This document shows positions 1 to 7,356 of a DNA stretch of 13,285 nucleotides, one piece after another. The stretch comes from Oscillospiraceae bacterium (GTDB taxonomy: Bacteria > Bacillota > Clostridia > Oscillospirales > Oscillospiraceae): the NCBI GenBank assembly GCA_016296635.1, contig JAEDIZ010000055.1:1-13285 (forward strand), written 5' to 3'. Position 1 is the first letter of the stretch; each line of letters starts with the position of its first letter. The notes below the pieces were generated by a model. That model had not been told where the DNA came from. It was given only the letters and a program-made list of their open reading frames with translations, and did no database searches. The position numbers and the translations under genes were made by a program.

Positions 1-119
1 GCGACGACAAGACCCCGGCTGACCATGCCGTCACCATCCGTGACCGTGACACCATGGAGCAGGTTCGCGTTCCCATCAGCGAGCTGAAAGCATGGCTGCG
101 TGAAAAGGTTGCATTCTAA
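1..119 (+). CDS. glyS: Glycyl-tRNA synthetase, C-terminal end (partial)
   Basis: The last 39 codons of a gene that begins before the window. Reading from base 3, the product contains HAVTIRDRDTMEQVRVPI and ends in KAWLREKVAF before a TAA. An RDRDTMEQ-R segment followed by a short helix is typical of the C-terminal anticodon-binding domain of the single-chain (dimeric, alpha2) class II glycyl-tRNA synthetase of Firmicutes, which charges tRNA-Gly in the cytoplasm. Prolyl-, threonyl- and histidyl-tRNA synthetases share the domain fold but do not end this way as far as I recall. Only the tail is visible, so the catalytic domain and exact subtype cannot be checked. A palindrome follows 11 bases after the stop and probably ends the transcript. 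Confidence 0.8.
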   Translation, partial: DDKTPADHAVTIRDRDTMEQVRVPISELKAWLREKVAF

Positions 120-130
120 AAACAATCCGG

Positions 131-156
131 AAATGGGGTGCAGCTGCACCCCATTT
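131..156 (+). terminator. Perfect 26-bp palindrome, probable terminator after glyS
   Basis: The 13 bases at 131-143 are the exact reverse complement of 144-156, with a GC-rich core (GGGGTGCAG/CTGCACCCC) flanked by AAAT/ATTT. The downstream bases are T-rich (ATTTCTTACTTTT), so it fits an intrinsic terminator for the upstream gene. The stem has no unpaired loop of its own, so two or more central pairs must open. It lies just ahead of the ribosome site of the next gene, so some readthrough may feed that gene. Confidence 0.6.
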
Positions 157-178
157 CTTACTTTTCGGAGGAAAGTCT

Positions 179-448
179 ATGAAATCGATTATTACCGTCA
201 TCGGCCCCGACAGAGTCGGCATCATTGCCGAGGTCTGCACGCTGCTTGCCGAACTGCATATCAACGTCATTGACATCAGTCAGACCATCATGCACGGCAT
301 GTTCACCATGATCATGTTCGTCGAGCAGGTGGAGGGCTCGCCGGCATTTGACGAGGTGCAGCGCCGCCTTTCGCAGAAAGGTACGGAAATGGGCGTTGAG
401 ATCCGCGTGCAGCGCGAGGATATTTTCAACGCCATGCACCGCATCTGA
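179..448 (+). CDS. Small ACT-domain protein (UPF0237 family)
   Basis: An 89-residue protein made of a single ACT domain. It opens with the strand MKSIITVIG and then GPDRVGI (residues 9-15), the usual ligand-loop signature of ACT domains that bind amino acids or similar small molecules. Helix and strand pattern then follow to residue about 85, so the whole protein is the domain. It matches the UPF0237 family, distantly like the regulatory ACT domains of GcvR; the true ligand is not known to me. The ATG at 179 has a clear GGAGG site 8 bases upstream. It sits 11 bases ahead of the UPF0210 gene, and these two families are commonly found as neighbours in Firmicutes, so the ACT protein may regulate or sense a ligand for its partner. 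No promoter of its own is evident in the short gap after glyS. Confidence 0.88.
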   Translation: MKSIITVIGPDRVGIIAEVCTLLAELHINVIDISQTIMHGMFTMIMFVEQVEGSPAFDEVQRRLSQKGTEMGVEIRVQREDIFNAMHRI

Positions 449-459
449 GAGGTACCGCC

Positions 460-1818
460 ATGCTGAATCATTCCGACATCATGTCCACGATCGATATGAT
501 CGATCATCAGCATCTGGACATCCGAACCATTACCATGGGCATTTCGCTCCTGGACTGCGCGGACAGCGATCCGGCTGCCTGCGCCCGGAAGATCTACGAC
601 AAGATCTGCCGTCAGGCGGAAAACCTCGTTCCCACCGGGCAGGCCATTGAGCGGGAGCTTGGCATTCCCATCGTTAACAAGCGCATCTCCGTCACGCCCA
701 TGGCGCTGGTGGCAGGCGCCTGTCAGACGAATGACTTCGTCCCCTTTGCCAAAGCCATGGACGATGCAGCCAAAGCCTGCGGCGTCAACTTTATCGGCGG
801 CTTTTCCGCGCTGGTGCAGAAGGGCTTCACCTCCGGTGACAGGCGGCTGATCGAGTCCATCCCGGAAGCGCTGGCTTCTACGGATTTTGTCTGCTCCTCC
901 GTCAACGTCGGCTCCACGAAGGCCGGCATCAACATGGATGCCGTTGCGCAGATGGGCCGCATCATCAAAAAAACCGCCGAGCTGACCAAAGAGCAGGACG
1001 GTCTCGGCTGCGCCAAGCTGGTGGTCTTCTGCAACGCGGTGGAGGACAATCCCTTCATGGCGGGCGCGTTCCACGGCGTCGGTGAAGCGGAAACCGTCAT
1101 CAATGTCGGCGTTTCCGGTCCGGGCGTGGTGTATCATGCCCTGCAAAGCTGCAAGGGACAGCCCTTCGATGTTGTGGCGGAGACCATCAAGAAAACCGCC
1201 TTCCGCGTGACAAGGACCGGACAGATGGTGGCGCAGGAGGCCAGCTCCAGACTGGGTGTTCCCTTCGGTATCGTGGATCTGTCTTTGGCTCCCACGCCTG
1301 CCATCGGCGATTCCGTAGCAAGGATCCTCGAGGAAATGGGACTGGAGGTCTGCGGCACCCACGGCACCACCGCCGCGCTGGCACTGCTCAATGACGCGGT
1401 CAAAAAGGGCGGCCTGATGGCATCATCCTCCGTCGGCGGCCTTTCCGGTGCGTTTATCCCCGTGTCCGAGGACGAAGGCATGATCGCCGCCGCCAAGCGC
1501 GGAACGCTGACCCTCTCCAAGCTGGAGGCCATGACCTGCGTCTGCTCCGTCGGCCTTGATATGATCGCCGTTCCCGGCGACACCACGGCGGAAACCATTT
1601 CCGCCATCATTGCGGACGAAGCCGCCATCGGCATGGTCAATCAGAAGACCACCGCTGTCCGTCTGATTCCTGCACCGGGTAAAAAGGTCGGCGATGAAGT
1701 CGCATTCGGCGGACTTCTCGGCTCTGCACCTGTTATGCCGGTGCATCCGGAATCCAGCGCTTCGTTCATTGCACGCGGCGGCCGCATTCCCGCACCGCTT
1801 CAGAGCCTGAAAAACTGA
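460..1818 (+). CDS. UPF0210 / DUF711 family protein (PFL-like)
   Basis: A 452-residue cytoplasmic protein of the UPF0210 (DUF711) family. The N-terminus MLNHSDIMSTIDMIDHQHLD and the following IRTITMGISLLDC are characteristic, as are GFSALVQKG (about residues 113-121) and NVGSTKAGINMDAV (about 149-162). The full length and the ending at a glycine-rich segment agree with the family. It is sometimes called PFL-like because of a resemblance to the glycyl-radical/pyruvate formate-lyase fold, but I see no glycyl-radical loop (RVSGY-type) and the biochemical function is, to my knowledge, unassigned. I chose the ATG at 460 because the conserved N-terminus begins there; an internal ATG at 481 would cut it off. 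It lies 11 bases behind the ACT-domain gene and is almost certainly co-transcribed with it. Confidence 0.9.
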   Translation: MLNHSDIMSTIDMIDHQHLDIRTITMGISLLDCADSDPAACARKIYDKICRQAENLVPTGQAIERELGIPIVNKRISVTPMALVAGACQTNDFVPFAKAMDDAAKACGVNFIGGFSALVQKGFTSGDRRLIESIPEALASTDFVCSSVNVGSTKAGINMDAVAQMGRIIKKTAELTKEQDGLGCAKLVVFCNAVEDNPFMAGAFHGVGEAETVINVGVSGPGVVYHALQSCKGQPFDVVAETIKKTAFRVTRTGQMVAQEASSRLGVPFGIVDLSLAPTPAIGDSVARILEEMGLEVCGTHGTTAALALLNDAVKKGGLMASSSVGGLSGAFIPVSEDEGMIAAAKRGTLTLSKLEAMTCVCSVGLDMIAVPGDTTAETISAIIADEAAIGMVNQKTTAVRLIPAPGKKVGDEVAFGGLLGSAPVMPVHPESSASFIARGGRIPAPLQSLKN

Positions 1819-1838
1819 TGTTTTTTTGCATTTTCCTC

Positions 1839-1867
1839 TAGAAAAAACAAGAGGGATACTGTATGAT
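1839..1867 (+). promoter_or_regulatory. Probable sigma-A promoter for the transketolase operon
   Basis: TAGAAA at 1839-1844 matches four of six -35 consensus bases, and TATGAT at 1862-1867 matches five of six -10 bases, with a 17-base spacer. It lies in the AT-rich gap after the UPF0210 gene and would give a leader of about 95 nt before the ATG at 1971. A small inverted repeat (CCTCT 1835-1839 / AGAGG 1850-1854) overlaps the promoter and could be an operator, but this is speculative. Confidence 0.5.
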
Positions 1868-1970
1868 AGAATAGCAAACCAACAGAAAGCAAAGATTTGT
1901 CCGGCTGAATGGCAAATCATCCCACAAAACCAAAGACCGGACTTCATTTTAAGCAAAGGAAGGAATTCGT

Positions 1971-2813
1971 ATGGAAAAATCCAAAGAGCAGGCTCTGAAA
2001 CTGAGCGCTGCCAAGGCACGCCTGCTGGGCGTGGAAATGGTCTATGACGCAGCCTCCGGCCATCCGGGCGGATCCATGAGCTGCATGGACGTGCTGACGT
2101 ATCTCTACAACGCTGAGATGCGTGTTGACCCCAAAGATCCCAAGAACCCCGATCGTGACCGCTTTGTCATGTCCAAGGGTCACTGCTCTCCGGCAGTTTA
2201 TCCCGTTCTGGCTCTGCGCGGCTTCTTCCCGGTTGAGAACCTCAAGATGTTCCGCCGCATCGACGGTCATATGTCCGGCCACGTTGAGATGAAGTATAAC
2301 CCCGGCGTCGATATGTCCACCGGCTCTTTGGGCCAGGGCATCTCCGTTGCAGTCGGCATGGCACTTGCCGGCAAGCAGGCGAAGAAGGGCTATCGCGTTT
2401 ACGCGATCCTCGGTGACGGCGAAGTTGCCGAAGGTCAGGTATGGGAAGCTTTCATGTCCGCAGCAAAGTACGGCCTCGACAATCTGTGCGCCTGCATCGA
2501 TGTCAACGGCCTGCAGATCGACGGCAAGACCTGCGATGTCATGCCCACCGAACCGCTGGACAAGAAGTTTGAAGCATTCGGCTGCCACGTTATCAAGATC
2601 GACGGCCACGACTTCAATGCCATCGAAGCTGCTTACGAAGAGGCAAAGACCGTGAAGGGCAAGCCCACCGTCATCCTTGCAAAGACCGTCAAGGGCAAGG
2701 GCGTCAGCTTCATGGAAAACAACGCCGGCTGGCACGGCAAGGCTCCCAATGCCGAGCAGTGGGAAACCGCAAAGGCTGAACTGGAAGCTGCCATCAAGGA
2801 ACTGGAGGGTTAA
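1971..2813 (+). CDS. Transketolase, N-terminal (TPP-binding) subunit
   Basis: A 280-residue protein equal to the N-terminal half of a classical transketolase. It carries SGHPGGSMS (29-37), the KGHCSPAVYP segment (69-78), the GSLGQGISVAVGMA block (118-131), and the thiamine pyrophosphate/Mg motif beginning GDGE (148-151) and ending at Asn179. With the C-terminal subunit encoded immediately downstream it transfers two-carbon ketol units between sugar phosphates in the non-oxidative pentose phosphate pathway. Split transketolases are common in Clostridia and archaea. The ATG at 1971 is preceded by an AAGGAAGGA site. The stop is 3 bases before the next start, so the subunits are probably made in balance. 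DXS is unlikely because the gene is split and lacks the DXS-specific N-terminus. Confidence 0.95.
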   Translation: MEKSKEQALKLSAAKARLLGVEMVYDAASGHPGGSMSCMDVLTYLYNAEMRVDPKDPKNPDRDRFVMSKGHCSPAVYPVLALRGFFPVENLKMFRRIDGHMSGHVEMKYNPGVDMSTGSLGQGISVAVGMALAGKQAKKGYRVYAILGDGEVAEGQVWEAFMSAAKYGLDNLCACIDVNGLQIDGKTCDVMPTEPLDKKFEAFGCHVIKIDGHDFNAIEAAYEEAKTVKGKPTVILAKTVKGKGVSFMENNAGWHGKAPNAEQWETAKAELEAAIKELEG

Positions 2814-2816
2814 GTC

Positions 2817-3764
2817 ATGGGTGAAAAGATTGCTACTCGTCAGGCATACGGTCAGGCTCTGGCCGCTCTGGCAGAAAAATATCCCGAACTCGTCTGCTTC
2901 GATGCCGACCTCGCCGGCGCTACCATGTCGAAGTACTTCAAAGAAGCCTGCCCCGAGCGCTTCTTTGATATGGGCATTGCCGAGGCCAACATGGTCGGCG
3001 TCGCTGCCGGCATGAGCCTGTGCGGCTATAAGCCCTTTGTCAATACCTTTGCAATGTTCGCAGCCGGCCGTGCCTGGGAACAGGTCCGCAACACCGTCTG
3101 CTATCCGGGTCTGAACGTCAAGGTCGTCGGCTCCCACGGCGGTCTGTCCGTCGGTGAAGACGGCGCGACCCATCAGTGCATCGAGGACTTCGCCATCATG
3201 CGCGCAATCCCCGGCATGACCGTTCTGTGCCCCTGCGACGGCTATGAGATGCAGCAGGCTGTGGAAGCGCTGGTCAACTATGACGGCCCCGCTTACATGA
3301 GACTGGGCAGACTGGCTGTTGAAACCGTCACCGATGCCATCCCCGGCTACAAGTTCGAGATCGGCAAGGGCGTTACCGTGCGCGACGGCTCCGACGTTAC
3401 CATCATCGCAGTCGGCATGAACGTACAGATGGCGATGGCAGCTGCAGAAAAGCTGGCCGCAGAAGGCATTTCCGCCCGCGTCATCGACATGCACACCATC
3501 AAGCCGCTGGATAAGGAACTCGTTCTGAAGGCAGCTAAGGAAACCGGCGCCATCGTGACCTCCGAAGAGGCCAATGTCAAGGGCGGTCTGGGCGCAGCAG
3601 TTGCAGAATTCCTGGCAGAAGAGTACCCCACTCCCGTTGTCCGTCACGGTGTCAACGACGAATTCGGCCGCAGCGGCAAGGCTCCGCTGGTTCTCGACGC
3701 TTACGGCATCAATGCCGACGGCATCGTAGAGAAGGCCAAGAAGGCCATCAGCCTCAAGAAGTAA
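2817..3764 (+). CDS. Transketolase, C-terminal subunit
   Basis: A 315-residue protein that supplies the pyrimidine-binding and C-terminal domains of transketolase. DMGIAEANMVGVAAGMSLCG (51-70) contains the expected catalytic glutamate (Glu56) that activates thiamine pyrophosphate; SHGGLSVGEDGATHQ (106-120) follows, as in transketolases and DXS. Residues from about 190 form the C-terminal domain, with SARVIDMHTIKPLD typical of this domain. It pairs with the upstream subunit to form the active site at their interface. The ATG at 2817 has GGAGGG 7 bases upstream, located inside the end of the upstream gene, which suggests translational coupling. A strong hairpin follows 11 bases after the stop. 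Confidence 0.95.
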   Translation: MGEKIATRQAYGQALAALAEKYPELVCFDADLAGATMSKYFKEACPERFFDMGIAEANMVGVAAGMSLCGYKPFVNTFAMFAAGRAWEQVRNTVCYPGLNVKVVGSHGGLSVGEDGATHQCIEDFAIMRAIPGMTVLCPCDGYEMQQAVEALVNYDGPAYMRLGRLAVETVTDAIPGYKFEIGKGVTVRDGSDVTIIAVGMNVQMAMAAAEKLAAEGISARVIDMHTIKPLDKELVLKAAKETGAIVTSEEANVKGGLGAAVAEFLAEEYPTPVVRHGVNDEFGRSGKAPLVLDAYGINADGIVEKAKKAISLKK

Positions 3765-3775
3765 TTCCATCAGCT

Positions 3776-3809
3776 AAAAAAGTGCAGCCCATGCGGGCTG
3801 CACTTTTTT
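3776..3809. terminator. Bidirectional intrinsic terminator between convergent genes
   Basis: AGTGCAGCCC at 3781-3790 pairs perfectly with GGGCTGCACT at 3795-3804 around an ATGC loop, flanked by an A-run at 3776-3780 and a T-run at 3805-3809. The same structure therefore works on both strands and can end both the transketolase operon and the converging PAP2-like gene. Confidence 0.93.
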
Positions 3810-3831
3810 ATGTATTGGAAAACCGGAAACC

Positions 3832-4533
3832 TTATGACAGCTGTTTCTTTGCAAGAATTTTCCCGGCAGGATCCAGCTTTCTGACGACCAGATAGCAGAT
3901 GATGGAGATGGACAGGCCGCCGACGATATCGATTGCGTAGTGCTGCTTCGTGAAAACCGTGGACATACAGATCAGAACCGTCATGACGAGGGAATAGACC
4001 CGGAAGCCCTTGGAGATCTCCGGCTGCTTCCGAATGCCGAGATAACAGTAAAGACTGATCAGGCAATGGTAGGACGGGAACAGATTGAAGGCAAGGTTGC
4101 TGCCGTCACTGCTGTAGACGATGGCAAGAAGCTGATTGAAAAGGCCGGGCTTTGCCGCAGCATCCATGAGACCTTCCGCAACTCTGTCCATATAGGTAGG
4201 AGCAAAGATGAAAATCAGAAAGCCGACTATATAGGCTGCGCTCAGACCGATGATGTAGTTCAGAAAGTTTTTCTTTTTCGTCAAAGAAGCGGCAATGGGG
4301 CCGCAGATCCAGAATACATAGGAAAACAGATAGAAAACAACAAAGATGCTGATGACCGGGATCCGGTCATCGATGGCCGGGATCTTCGGAACGTAGGCCC
4401 AGGAGATAGTGCCGGTGAGTCTGCTGATCCAGTCCGCCAGACGGTACATGCCGTATTGCAGACCGAAATAGAAAAGGCCCGTGAGCCAGCCCCACCAGGG
4501 GATTTTTTTCAGTGTCGAACAGATCTTTTTCAC
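3832..4533 (-). CDS. PAP2-superfamily integral membrane protein (PAP2_3 / AUR1-like)
   Basis: A 233-residue protein with about six hydrophobic segments. It carries a variant phosphatase motif FPSYH (152-156) and a second motif TKQHYAID (195-202), giving His156, His198 and Asp202 in the spacing expected for the PAP2 superfamily. The FPSxH form and missing classical KxxxxxxRP motif point to the PAP2_3 group, which includes inositol phosphorylceramide synthase-like phosphotransferases, rather than simple lipid phosphatases. Its likely role is to move or remove a phosphate or phospho-headgroup on a membrane lipid; the substrate cannot be told. The start is GTG at 4533, with an AAGGAA site somewhat far upstream (about 12 bases). 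It follows the TIGR04255 gene by 39 bases on the same strand without a terminator, so they probably share a transcript. Confidence 0.85.
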   Translation of the reverse strand: MKKICSTLKKIPWWGWLTGLFYFGLQYGMYRLADWISRLTGTISWAYVPKIPAIDDRIPVISIFVVFYLFSYVFWICGPIAASLTKKKNFLNYIIGLSAAYIVGFLIFIFAPTYMDRVAEGLMDAAAKPGLFNQLLAIVYSSDGSNLAFNLFPSYHCLISLYCYLGIRKQPEISKGFRVYSLVMTVLICMSTVFTKQHYAIDIVGGLSISIICYLVVRKLDPAGKILAKKQLS

Positions 4534-4572
4534 GATATATCAAATTCCTTCTTTAAATTTTTTGAAGATTGC

Positions 4573-5358
4573 TCAGACAACTGCCGGCTGCATGGCGTCC
4601 AGCAGCGTATCCGTCACAGCGCCGCGGAAAAGGCTGTCAGCGTTGCCGTGGACGATGTTGAGGGCCGGAACCGCATGATTGATGGGCGTTTTTCCGTCCA
4701 TAAACAGATCCAGATCCAGCATGAAAACAGACTCCTGCGCGGTTTCGCCGGTCTTGTTGTTGACCTTTCGAACCGTACCGGGGCCGCACTTGATGTTGGC
4801 CTTTGCCCCGCCGGGCATGGCGGCATGGACGTTCTGCTCGTTTTTGACGAAAGCACGCTCCTGCGCATCCTCATCGCCCATCAGGCCGAGATAGCCGCCT
4901 GTGATCAGATCCCGCCACGCGCAATCCTCCAGCCCGAGCGTTTTGCGGTTGAAGGCATTGATATAGCGCAGACCGACCCGGGAAAAATAGGCAGGCTCAT
5001 AGGTCTTGATAAACGCAGCCAGAACCTGATCCAGTCTGCGGGCAAATTCCTCCCAGCGGGTATAGCCGTGGGTGGAAAGTGCAATAAAGCCCTTGGTCAG
5101 GCTGATCTTCCACTTGCCGTCTTCTGATATGAACTGATAGTTATTGACGGTTCCCTGCGGTACCGGCTTGCCGTTTACGACCTGCGGCGGAAGCTGCTCG
5201 ATGTTTTTATTGTACTGCGGATAGTCGGTGCGGATGGTCTCCTGAAAATCGGCGGGAACATTTGCCTCGATTTTCAGAATCTCCGGATAGCGCAGCTGGC
5301 AGATGACCTCCAGCAGAGAGTTCTTTTCCAGAATACAGCGTGCTTCATTGGAAAACAT
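4573..5358 (-). CDS. TIGR04255 family protein
   Basis: A 261-residue soluble protein that I recognise as TIGR04255-like. The marks are the N-terminal NSLLEVICQLRYPEI (13-27), the central FSRVGLRYINAF (about 135-146), and a C-terminal LNIVHGNADSLFRGAVTD ending in LLDAMQP. The family function is not established to my knowledge; members often occur singly or near accessory and antiviral-type loci. I start it at the ATG at 5358, which has a GAGAGG site about 10 bases upstream and gives the family N-terminus. The open frame continues upstream to 5610, but that extension runs through the promoter region and overlaps the divergent gene antisense, so I reject it. The PAP2_3-like gene follows on the same strand. 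Confidence 0.82.
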   Translation of the reverse strand: MFSNEARCILEKNSLLEVICQLRYPEILKIEANVPADFQETIRTDYPQYNKNIEQLPPQVVNGKPVPQGTVNNYQFISEDGKWKISLTKGFIALSTHGYTRWEEFARRLDQVLAAFIKTYEPAYFSRVGLRYINAFNRKTLGLEDCAWRDLITGGYLGLMGDEDAQERAFVKNEQNVHAAMPGGAKANIKCGPGTVRKVNNKTGETAQESVFMLDLDLFMDGKTPINHAVPALNIVHGNADSLFRGAVTDTLLDAMQPAVV

Positions 5359-5386
5359 CGCGGACACCTCTCTTTCGTTTTTCTTT

Positions 5387-5414
5387 AGTATAGCTTCTTT
5401 TGACAAAAATGCAA
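5387..5414 (-). promoter_or_regulatory. Putative promoter for the minus-strand TIGR04255/PAP2 unit
   Basis: On the minus strand TTGCAT (5414-5409) and TATACT (5392-5387) are separated by 16 bases and lie about 30 bases ahead of the ATG at 5358. The -10 matches five of six consensus bases and the -35 four of six. A 7-bp inverted repeat (GCTTCTT at 5393-5399 / AAGAAGC at 5413-5419) overlaps the spacer and -35 and could be an operator. Confidence 0.5.
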
Positions 5415-5441
5415 GAAGCCGTTCCATTTCAGGGGTATCGG

Positions 5442-5450
5442 TGGTATACT
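5442..5450 (+). promoter_or_regulatory. Extended -10 promoter for the PAP2-hydrolase operon
   Basis: TGGTATACT at 5442-5450 fits the extended -10 form TGnTATAAT, with five of six -10 bases. The best-placed -35 (TTCCAT at 5422-5427, 17-base spacer) is poor, as often seen with extended -10 promoters. It would start transcription roughly 22 bases before the ATG at 5480. It faces away from the minus-strand promoter about 30 bases to the left. Confidence 0.55.
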
Positions 5451-5479
5451 GAAACCACAGAATCAAAAGGAGGCAGCCT

Positions 5480-6409
5480 ATGGAATTTCTGCGTCTGCTG
5501 GAATCGATCCGGGTTCCGGCGCTGAACGGCGTTATGTCAGTCATTACATACTTTGGTGACGAAATGGCGTTTATGGCCATTGCATTGCTGGTGTTCTGGT
5601 GCGTCAGCAAGCGGGTCGGCTATTACATTTTCCTTGTGGATTTTACGGGCACGGTCATCATGCAGATCTTGAAGCTGCTGTTTCGGGTGCCGAGACCATG
5701 GATGCTCGATCCCGATTTTACCATCGTAGAGTCGGCACGGGCGGCCGCGAATGATTATTCCTTCCCCTCCGGCCATACGCTGAACGCAGTCGGTACGCTG
5801 GGTACGCTGGCTGTGGCGCAAAAGCAGAAATGGCTGCGGCTTATCTGCGGCGTTCTGATTGTGCTGGTACCGTTTTCCAGAATGTATCTGGGCGTGCATA
5901 CGCCGAAGGACGTTCTTGCCGCTTTTGCTGTGGCATTGGTGCTGATCCTTTTATTCAGACCGATGTTCCGGACAGAGGAGCGGCTGCAGAAAAACGCGGG
6001 GCTGATGCTGGCGCTCATGATCGTTTTTTCTGTGATCCTGGTCTGCTTTATGGAATTTTGGAAATTCCCGGCAGACGTACACGCAGAATTTGTTGCAGGA
6101 GGAAAAAAGAACGCATATACCATCACGGGGGCGGTCCTTGGGCTGCTTGTGGTTTTCTATTATGACAAAAAATATCTGAACTTTGATACAAAGGCACCCT
6201 TCGCGGCGCAGGTGCTTAAATATGTACTGGGCATGGCGATTCTGTTCGGGCTGAAGGAAGGGCTGAAGGCGGTATTCATCGCCATCGGCTTTACGGATCC
6301 GCTGCAAAGCTTCGTCCGGTATTTTATCCTGGTGGCCTTTGCAGGCTGCGTCTGGCCGAGAACCTTCCCAATGTTTTCAAAAATCGCAGGGAAGAGGGAA
6401 AACGCATGA
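5480..6409 (+). CDS. PAP2-family membrane phosphatase
   Basis: A 309-residue protein with all three classical PAP2 motifs: K65-LLFRVP-R72-P73, the PSGH at 96-99 (in SFPSGHT), and S133-R134 followed by His140 and Asp144 (SRMYLGVHTPKD). His140 would be the phosphohistidine nucleophile and His99 the general acid. Several hydrophobic segments surround and follow the motifs, placing the active site at the membrane face. Such enzymes dephosphorylate lipid phosphates such as undecaprenyl pyrophosphate, phosphatidic acid or phosphatidylglycerophosphate; the substrate is not readable here. The C-terminal third (about 170-309) is an additional membrane region beyond the minimal domain. The ATG at 5480 has an ideal AGGAGG 6 bases upstream. 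Its stop overlaps the next start (ATGA), so it heads a coupled operon. Confidence 0.93.
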   Translation: MEFLRLLESIRVPALNGVMSVITYFGDEMAFMAIALLVFWCVSKRVGYYIFLVDFTGTVIMQILKLLFRVPRPWMLDPDFTIVESARAAANDYSFPSGHTLNAVGTLGTLAVAQKQKWLRLICGVLIVLVPFSRMYLGVHTPKDVLAAFAVALVLILLFRPMFRTEERLQKNAGLMLALMIVFSVILVCFMEFWKFPADVHAEFVAGGKKNAYTITGAVLGLLVVFYYDKKYLNFDTKAPFAAQVLKYVLGMAILFGLKEGLKAVFIAIGFTDPLQSFVRYFILVAFAGCVWPRTFPMFSKIAGKRENA

Positions 6410-7356
6410 TCGCAGTCTGGCTGATCGCCGCAGCGGCGCTCCTGCTGTTTATCGCAGGAAGCGTTCTGTGCTGTATCGCCTGCCTGCGCGTCCCGATGGG
6501 CGATATTTCTGACGAAGCATTTCTGAAAAAATCAAATTTCAATCAATTTGCCGCGCTTATTTCTCAGAGCGCAAAGCAGACGGCGCAGCTTCCCATGGAG
6601 GACTGGTGGACGGAAAGCCATGACGGAAAAAAGCTGCACGCGAATTTCTATTCCTGCGAGAATGCCGCCGGCACGCTGCTGATGGCCCACGGCTACCGCT
6701 CGAGCTGGCACGTGGACTTCTCCATTTCCATCCCGTTTTACCATGCGCAGGGGTTCAATCTGCTGCTGATCGATCAGCGCGCCTGTGAACAGTCCGAGGG
6801 CAAATTCATCACCTTCGGCGTGAAGGAGCGCATGGATGTGCAGAAATGGGCAGCGGTTTTGGGACAGAAGCTGGGAGAAGACCATCCGGTTTTCCTCTGC
6901 GGGCTTTCCATGGGCGCGGCAACGGTGCTGATGGCGGCAGATCTTGATTTTGCAGCCAACGTGCGCGGCATCGTCGCAGACTGCGGCTTTACAGACCCGT
7001 ATTCCATCATGAAAAGCGTAGTCAGAAGCAAGAGTAAGCTTCTTCCGTGGAAGCCGATGCTGGCGTTGGCGGGGATCTTTACCCGTCTTTATGCAGGCTT
7101 CGGCCTTCATGAGGTATCCACATTGGATACCCTCCGGCGGACGCACTATCCGATCCTGTTTTTCCACGGCAAGAAGGATGACTTTGTGCCGTATCAGATG
7201 ACGCAGCAGGCATTTGACGCCTGCACATCAGAGAAGGAACTGATTCTGGTGGAGGGCGCCGGACATGGCGCCAGCTATCTGGCGGAACAGGCGCGGGTGC
7301 AGTCGGCGATTGAAAATTTCCTGCAGAAACATTTACCGAAGGAGACAGAAGAATGA
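6406..7356 (+). CDS. Membrane-anchored alpha/beta hydrolase
   Basis: A 316-residue protein with one N-terminal hydrophobic anchor (about residues 2-27) and an alpha/beta hydrolase domain from about 65. The oxyanion region MAHGYRSSW (93-101) precedes the nucleophile elbow GLSMG (166-170, Ser168), the acid loop HGKKDDFVP (254-262, Asp258 or Asp259) and the catalytic GHG (286-288, His287). It looks like the YqkD/FrsA-like group of membrane-linked serine hydrolases acting on esters or acyl chains; the substrate is unknown. The start overlaps the PAP2 stop by 4 bases and its own stop overlaps the next start by 4 bases, so the three proteins are likely made in step. Cysteines at 22-26 resemble a weak lipobox-like run, but an ordinary membrane helix is more likely. 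Confidence 0.9.
   Translation: MIAVWLIAAAALLLFIAGSVLCCIACLRVPMGDISDEAFLKKSNFNQFAALISQSAKQTAQLPMEDWWTESHDGKKLHANFYSCENAAGTLLMAHGYRSSWHVDFSISIPFYHAQGFNLLLIDQRACEQSEGKFITFGVKERMDVQKWAAVLGQKLGEDHPVFLCGLSMGAATVLMAADLDFAANVRGIVADCGFTDPYSIMKSVVRSKSKLLPWKPMLALAGIFTRLYAGFGLHEVSTLDTLRRTHYPILFFHGKKDDFVPYQMTQQAFDACTSEKELILVEGAGHGASYLAEQARVQSAIENFLQKHLPKETEE

Noticed and set aside
280..1362. A 360-codon minus-strand frame opposite the UPF0210 gene
   Set aside because: Shadow of the sense gene; no domain, odd His/Gly/Asp-rich composition and no promoter or ribosome site.
1944..3770. A 608-codon open frame on the minus strand, antisense to both transketolase genes
   Set aside because: It lies opposite two clear enzymes, has no recognisable domain, and is explained by the codon bias of the GC-rich sense strand, which avoids antisense stops.
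3940..5127. A 395-codon plus-strand frame opposite the PAP2_3-like and TIGR04255 genes
   Set aside because: The minus strand carries recognisable families over the same bases; this frame has none and no ribosome site.
4573..5358. TIGR04255 protein as part of a defence island
   Set aside because: Some relatives sit near defence genes, but no nuclease, toxin, methylase or other defence gene is present here; neighbours are membrane and housekeeping genes.
5359..5610. N-terminal extension of the TIGR04255 gene to an ATG at 5610
   Set aside because: It would cross both divergent promoters and the start of the PAP2 gene; the family N-terminus begins at 5358, which has its own ribosome site.
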